This document shows positions 61,113 to 64,000 of a stretch of DNA of 64,000 bases, piece after piece. The stretch's first letter is position 1, and each line of letters opens with the position of its first letter. The DNA is from Sorangium cellulosum (GTDB lineage: Bacteria; Myxococcota_A; Polyangia; Polyangiales; Polyangiaceae): positions 11,050,501-11,114,500 of the forward strand of contig NZ_CP012673.1 of assembly GCF_002950945.1 (NCBI RefSeq). Direction: 5' to 3'. Under the pieces are notes generated by a model that worked only from the letters and a program-made list of their open reading frames with translations, was not told the DNA's origin and did not search any database. Made by a program: the position numbers and the translations under genes.

Positions 61113-62011
61113 GGTTCCTTCATCGCCGCGCGCTGGCCGCTGGGCGCTGCGCTCTATGCGCCTCGCCAGCGGGCGGCGGTGTCAACGGTCGCGCGTTACC
61201 CCGACCCGCTCTCGGGTCGGGGGCGGCTTGCCTGCGCGCCGTTTCTCGCCTCGGCCCCTCGGGGGACCGGAGGTCTTGCAGAAAGCCGCGCACCAGGGGG
61301 ACCTTATATAAGTCAGCTCGGGTCCCCTGCAAGTCTCGGTTCATCGCCATTCCACGGGATCCAGCGGTTCCGCGGTGGAGGGGCAGGGCGCGCGGGAGGC
61401 GTTTCCCGCGGTTCGCGCCCGGTCTGGAAGGCATGGCGGACGCCGCGCTGCCGTCGGCGCGCCGCGGCTCGACCCCCACGCACGGAGGCAGGCGCCGCCG
61501 CGCCGAGCCCGTGAAGCCCACGAGGACGCGACCTTGCCACGCCCGCCGGCGTGAACGCGCCGTCGACCTGGCGCGGGGGTGCGAGAGAACGCACACCGCG
61601 GTCGATACACGTACCCGCTGGCTGGCGGGTGCGCTCGGCGCCGCGAGGGAGGTCAGGAGGGCGGTGGTCAGGTGATTACGTCGAGGGGTCGGGCGAGAGA
61701 GAAGAGAAGCAGCTTCGGGATCCGGAGACAGCGAGCTCGTCGGCAGCGGGATCGTTTCCCTGCTCCAACGGGCGGCCATCGCGCCGGCTTGGCGGCGCGG
61801 GCCTTCACCTCGACGAGGAGGTCGAGCTTGCCATCGACGATCCACTCGAAGACCGCGGGGGAATGGAACCTGAGCGACCTCTGGAAGTCAACATTTTTTC
61901 GGTATGCCCCGGGGGTCACGGACCTGGCGGCCCGACCCAGGCCGGCGGGGCGACCCGACCCCGGTCGCGCCGGGTGAACGTGCAGAGGTGAGGACGCCGC
62001 GCGCGGGGAGC
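61113..62011. other. intergenic region with no supported gene
   Basis: About 900 bp upstream of infB. Open frames here are Arg/Pro/Ser-rich and family-less, apart from the weak remnant listed separately at 61668-61919. A TATATAAG near 61308-61315 could be a -10 box on either strand, about 195 bp before infB, but no matching -35 is clear. Confidence 0.45.
61668..61919 (-). pseudogene. possible PD-(D/E)xK-type nuclease fragment
   Basis: From a GTG at 61919 the frame gives about 40 residues with protein character (FQRSLRFHSPAVFEWIV, then DGKLDLLVEVKARAAKP). The DG...LDLLVEVK strand-turn-strand is how PD-(D/E)xK nucleases arrange Asp and Glu-x-Lys. The rest of the frame to the stop at 61668 is Arg-rich and unlike the fold, so this is probably a fragment of a lost gene. 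Weakly supported. Confidence 0.25.
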
Positions 62012-62266
62012 TCAACCCGGGCCGGGCTGACGCAGCAGGTCGTCCGGCAGGTACCCCGGGAACTCGGAATTGAAATCCTGCACGTCCTTTACCAGCTGGT
62101 GAAGCGATCGCTGCCTCCAATCGCCTTCCATCGCCAGCGTGTCGTCGCACCGCAGCAGCAACCATTCGATATCGAGCACGGGAACGCCGGGCCCATCCAG
62201 CACCTCCAGAAGACGAGCCCGAAGCCGCTGAAGCCAGAGTTCCTTCGACGGATGATCGACGTGCAT
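62012..62266 (-). CDS. small hypothetical protein
   Basis: An 84-residue acidic-aromatic protein (LDIEWLLLRCDDTLAMEG, then WRQRSLHQLVKDVQDFN and FPGYLPDDLL). No signal peptide or membrane helix. A weak GGAAG sits next to the ATG. Composition is typical of a real small protein. No family recognised. It is the next gene downstream of the methyltransferase on the same strand, 134 bp away. Confidence 0.55.
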   Translation of the reverse strand: MHVDHPSKELWLQRLRARLLEVLDGPGVPVLDIEWLLLRCDDTLAMEGDWRQRSLHQLVKDVQDFNSEFPGYLPDDLLRQPGPG

Positions 62267-62400
62267 CGCTTCCGTGCACGCGCAACATGCCGCGCGCCGT
62301 CATGTCATTCCACCCGGCTGGTGCTCGAACAGCAATCAGCGCGACCGAGGAGGGCCCCTGGCGCTCGTTCCGGGCCCGGCGCCTGGAGCCCGCTCGGGCG

Positions 62401-63138
62401 CTACTTCCAGCACTCGATCAGGACGATGGGCGGATCCTCGAGCAGCGCGCTCCAGAACGCCTTGCCATCTCTCGCCTCGATCTCGGGCGGCAGGACCGGC
62501 CCGTGCCACGCCACGTCCCTGAACCCGGCGGCCGTGAGCGCCCACGTGTACGTATCCCGGGAGAAGCTCCGCATCGCGATGTGGATCCAGGACCGGTCGT
62601 CGACCTTGATCGCGAGCCGCACCCGGTCGCCGTCTCCGAGCGGCGAGGGCGCCTCGAACCCGAAGCCGTACTCGAGGAACTTTGCAGGGTGCGCGGCCCA
62701 CCGGCCGCAGTTCTCGTTCATCGTGACGAACCGCTGGCCGGGCTTGAGGTGCTCGTACACGACGCGACACATCGTCGCGAGGTCGTCCCGCGACTCGGCG
62801 TAGTTCAGGAGGAACACGGCGGTCACCAGGTCAAATTCTCCAATACTTACGAGATGTTGCGCGGCAGCGCAGACGTACTCGATCCCGAGCGGCTGCCGCG
62901 CCTCCTCTTCGCGGGCCAGGCGGATCATCTCTGCCGATACGTCCACGCCCACGGTGCGCCCCGCGCCGAGCTGCTTCAGCTTCCGGGTGTTGAAGCCCTC
63001 CCCGCACGCGAGGTCCAGGACAGACATCCCGCTCACGGCGCCGACGCGGCAAAGCAGCGTGTGCTCGACCACGTCCGATACGGCGAGGCGCTTGGCCTTC
63101 TTGTACTGCTCGGCAAGATCATCGTACTGGGTCGGCAT
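62401..63138 (-). CDS. class I SAM-dependent methyltransferase
   Basis: A 245-residue methyltransferase. The start at 63138 (MPTQYDDLAEQYKK) is preceded by GGGGGA and begins like the family. SAM-binding motif I VLDLACGEGFNTRKLK, acidic motif II VGVDVSAEMIRLA, IEYVCAAAQHL, and motif IV FDLVTAVFLLNYAES complete the Rossmann fold. The C-terminal half (VTMNENCGRW, GFRDVAWHGPVLPPE) is the substrate lid. It resembles small-molecule O/N-methyltransferases of natural-product clusters; acceptor unknown. It lies 37 bp downstream of the next gene on the same strand, so they are probably co-transcribed. Confidence 0.9.
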   Translation of the reverse strand: MPTQYDDLAEQYKKAKRLAVSDVVEHTLLCRVGAVSGMSVLDLACGEGFNTRKLKQLGAGRTVGVDVSAEMIRLAREEEARQPLGIEYVCAAAQHLVSIGEFDLVTAVFLLNYAESRDDLATMCRVVYEHLKPGQRFVTMNENCGRWAAHPAKFLEYGFGFEAPSPLGDGDRVRLAIKVDDRSWIHIAMRSFSRDTYTWALTAAGFRDVAWHGPVLPPEIEARDGKAFWSALLEDPPIVLIECWK

Positions 63139-63175
63139 CGAGGTCCCCCACAACAAGCGCGCATCCGGTACAGAG

Positions 63176-64000
63176 TCACGAAGATCCGGGCTTCGACAGC
63201 GCGGCCCGGAGCCGGCTGCAGGCCTCCACGAACCCCGTCGCGGAGATCTGATCGAGGTGCCAGAAGTTCCTCTGTCGATCCTGCTCGTAGAACCGGGCGA
63301 TCGTCATCAGGAGCAGGTCCACACACGACGCCGGGTCGCGCCAGGCGGGCTCGGTCCGCGGCCCGCCCGCGCCCGACGCCGCGAGCGCCCGCTCGAGCAC
63401 GGTGGCGACCAGCGCGAGCTGGAGCACGATGCGGCGGCACGCGCTCGAGCGGATCGCGCCGCCCCCGGCGTCGACCGGCCGCAGCGTGTCGTCGAACGCC
63501 GCCGCGAGCTCGCGCCACAGCAGCGCGCCCGCCCGATCCACCGCCTCCTTCAGCCCCGCGGCCGGAACACGCGGCGAGAGCGCGTCGACGAGGCGGGCGC
63601 GCGCCCCCGCGTCCTCGGCCAGCGCGCGGTACGGCGCCGCCCAGCGGGCGACCTGGCGGCGGACGTCGCCCACGGTCAGATCGAGCTTGAGCCCGGTGAT
63701 CGGGAGGAGCGACGCGTCCGGCAGCTTCAGGGCGGGCCGGTGCCAGGCGTACTTGCTCTCCATGAAATCGGCGAGCATCTCGGCGAGGCCGTTGCTCGTG
63801 GCCACCTGGATCCGCGCCCTCAGATCGGCCTCGGCGAAGCGGCGCAGCGCGGCCTCGTCGAGCTCGGTGCGGCCCCCGCGATCGACGAAGGCCGAGGCGA
63901 TGCCGGGCCCCTGCGCGCCGGGAAACGTGGTGTCGAGCGCGAGGGGCTCCTCGATCCTCGGCAGGACCGCGTACTCCCACTCGAACTCGGCCAGCGCCTC
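63176..64000 (-). CDS. hypothetical protein, 3' part, runs off right edge
   Basis: At least 274 residues; the frame is still open at the window edge, so the start is outside. The visible part begins EALAEFEWEYAVLPRIEEP, continues LDTTFPGAQGPG, RIQVATSNGLAEMLADFMESKYAWHRP and ends LRAALSKPGSS. A helical middle contains LLWRELAAAFDDTLRPVDAG, and a later block FYEQDRQRNFWHLDQISATG is aromatic-rich. No recognisable domain; no membrane segment in the visible part. A shorter GTG start at 63805 is possible but the upstream frame has clear protein character. It precedes the methyltransferase in the same transcription unit. Confidence 0.7.
   Translation of the reverse strand, partial: EALAEFEWEYAVLPRIEEPLALDTTFPGAQGPGIASAFVDRGGRTELDEAALRRFAEADLRARIQVATSNGLAEMLADFMESKYAWHRPALKLPDASLLPITGLKLDLTVGDVRRQVARWAAPYRALAEDAGARARLVDALSPRVPAAGLKEAVDRAGALLWRELAAAFDDTLRPVDAGGGAIRSSACRRIVLQLALVATVLERALAASGAGGPRTEPAWRDPASCVDLLLMTIARFYEQDRQRNFWHLDQISATGFVEACSRLRAALSKPGSS

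Noticed and set aside
61120..61845. 241-codon minus-strand open frame upstream of infB
   Set aside because: Arg/Pro/Ser-rich without domains, ribosome site or protein-like periodicity.

Overview
The window looks like chromosomal DNA of a large-genome myxobacterium, most likely Sorangiineae/Polyangiaceae. This is inferred from the very high GC with strong third-position bias, the many secreted lipoproteins, the thrombospondin type 3 and myxobacterial cysteine-rich repeats, kelch and FGE-sulfatase domains, and the low gene density with ragged intergenic DNA. No rRNA, tRNA or CRISPR array was seen.

Layout. 1-11 kb: a possible membrane-protein start, a small nucleotidyltransferase-like gene, a 1042-residue Ca-binding repeat protein, bioA, a hypothetical gene, a secreted T5SS/PEP-CTERM-type repeat protein, and a prolyl oligopeptidase broken by an internal deletion. 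11-19 kb: envelope glycan genes (TagA/WecG-type transferase coupled to a polysaccharide deacetylase, a 971-residue double glycosyltransferase, a membrane FGE-like protein) around a MATE exporter. 19-29 kb: surface lipoproteins (a copper monooxygenase-like protein, a kelch protein, a nuclease-lamin tail protein), an RsbR-like GAF-PAS-STAS protein, pssA, an ABM monooxygenase and a DUF1003 membrane protein. 29-41 kb: a tightly overlapping run of two nucleotide-sugar SDR enzymes, a B12-binding radical SAM enzyme, a GT4 transferase and three CgeB-like transferases, followed on the same strand by UDP-glucuronate decarboxylase, inositol-3-phosphate synthase and an aldo-keto reductase. I read this as an uncharacterised glycan or glyco-cyclitol pathway. 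It is the best candidate for an undescribed biochemical system here.

41-52 kb: a histidine phosphatase, an acetyltransferase-TetR pair with a likely operator, a seven-blade kelch/hydrolase fusion lipoprotein, an SDR, an alpha/beta hydrolase and a large lipoprotein hydrolase. 52-58.5 kb: an accessory patch of locally lower GC. It holds a tiny cysteine-rich lipoprotein, two hairpin repeats of different core sequence that share boundary motifs, a DUF1835-like gene, and an intact IS4-family (IS10-like) element inserted in an M19 dipeptidase gene with a 9-bp target duplication. 58.5-64 kb: a 123-bp inverted repeat, a stand-alone infB outside its usual operon, a poorly coding 0.9-kb gap, a small hypothetical gene, a methyltransferase, and a protein running off the right edge.
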